From NCBI GenBank assembly GCA_944376955.1, contig CALWEB010000095.1:1-14091 (forward strand): 14,091 bases of DNA, given 5' to 3'. The notes beneath the pieces were generated by a model that had not been told where the DNA came from, did no database searches, and worked only from the letters and a program-made list of their open reading frames with translations. The first letter of the stretch is position 1, and each line of letters starts with the position of its first letter. Below, in pieces: positions 13,910-14,091 of the stretch. Source of the DNA: an uncultured Agathobaculum sp. Its GTDB lineage: Bacteria; Bacillota; Clostridia; Oscillospirales; Butyricicoccaceae. The translations under genes and the position numbers were made by a program.

Positions 13910-14091
13910 TTACTTGGAAAGCAGCTTTTTCAGGCGCTCCGCTGCTTCGAGCGTACGCTTCTGGTCGCCGAAGGCGGTCAGACGGAAGAAGCCTTCGCCG
14001 TTCTTGCCGAAACCTTCACCCGGTGTGCCAACTACATTGGCATTTTCGAGCAGGTAGTCGAAGAACTCCCAAGAACCCATGCCATTCGGGC
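13910..14091 (-). CDS. dapL: LL-diaminopimelate aminotransferase, C-terminal part (cut by window edge)
   Basis: Only the last 60 codons are in the window; the gene continues beyond 14091. The minus-strand translation contains PNGMGSWEFFDYLLENANVV followed by GTPGEGFGKNGEGFFRLTAFG and ends in ERLKKLLSK, in pieces. The TPGxGFGxxGEGxxRLxAFG block is characteristic of DapL, a PLP-dependent fold-type I aminotransferase, and its arginine would bind the substrate carboxylate. DapL converts tetrahydrodipicolinate directly to LL-diaminopimelate, bypassing the succinyl/acetyl steps of lysine and peptidoglycan precursor synthesis. Another class I/II aminotransferase is possible but less likely given the C-terminal motif. 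The stop is at 13910-13912 and a terminator follows. Confidence 0.88.
   Translation of the reverse strand, partial: PNGMGSWEFFDYLLENANVVGTPGEGFGKNGEGFFRLTAFGDQKRTLEAAERLKKLLSK

Overview
The window looks like a chromosomal segment of a GC-rich member of the Firmicutes, class Clostridia. An Oscillospirales/Butyricicoccus-like gut organism is my best guess, from protein style, not from any search. Supporting points are the gene order rplI-dnaB-tilS-hpt-ftsH, Gram-positive-style Shine-Dalgarno sites (AGGAGG, AGGTGG), TTG starts on dnaB and probably ftsH, a LL-diaminopimelate aminotransferase, and a monofunctional aspartokinase with a Bacillus-type internal start. All coding regions look intact except the last one, which is cut by the window edge. 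I see no rRNA, tRNA, CRISPR array, insertion sequence or phage gene.

Layout. (1) 18-6026, plus strand: rplI (ribosomal protein L9), a 291-base gap, dnaB (replicative helicase), tilS (tRNA-Ile lysidine synthetase), hpt (hypoxanthine phosphoribosyltransferase) and ftsH (membrane AAA+ protease), closed by a strong terminator at 6028-6069. dnaB, tilS and hpt nearly abut and are probably co-transcribed; this is a housekeeping block. The rplI-dnaB gap holds at least eight consecutive, sequence-unrelated hairpins. (2) 6092-7458, minus strand: a single sodium:amino-acid symporter gene (NSS/SNF family) with its own terminator. (3) 7689-11538, plus strand: an aspartate-family amino acid operon. It contains a small HTH-plus-ACT protein (PheB/UPF0735-like), hom, thrB and lysC, with a candidate promoter at 7611-7639 in the divergent gap shared with the symporter. 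The encoded enzymes phosphorylate aspartate (LysC), make homoserine (Hom) and make O-phosphohomoserine (ThrB). No asd or thrC is in view. lysC carries a textbook internal Shine-Dalgarno plus ATG at codon 246, predicting a separate regulatory (beta) subunit.

(4) 11539-13193, plus strand: a perfect-consensus sigma-A promoter (TTGACA-17-TATAAT) set inside a perfect 13-bp inverted repeat. It precedes a 62-residue four-cysteine protein of unknown function, then two terminator-like hairpins, then an XRE-type regulator with one transmembrane segment and a large predicted extracytoplasmic domain. (5) 13205-14091, minus strand: a ComFC-like phosphoribosyltransferase gene, converging on the XRE gene with only 11 bases between them. 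Upstream of it is the 3' end of dapL, followed by an intrinsic terminator. dapL belongs to the lysine branch, so the aspartate-pathway genes lie close together but on opposite strands.

The points I find least explained are the rplI-dnaB hairpin array, the promoter-in-palindrome ahead of the cysteine-rich small protein and membrane regulator, and the HTH-ACT protein as a possible local regulator of the threonine/lysine operon.
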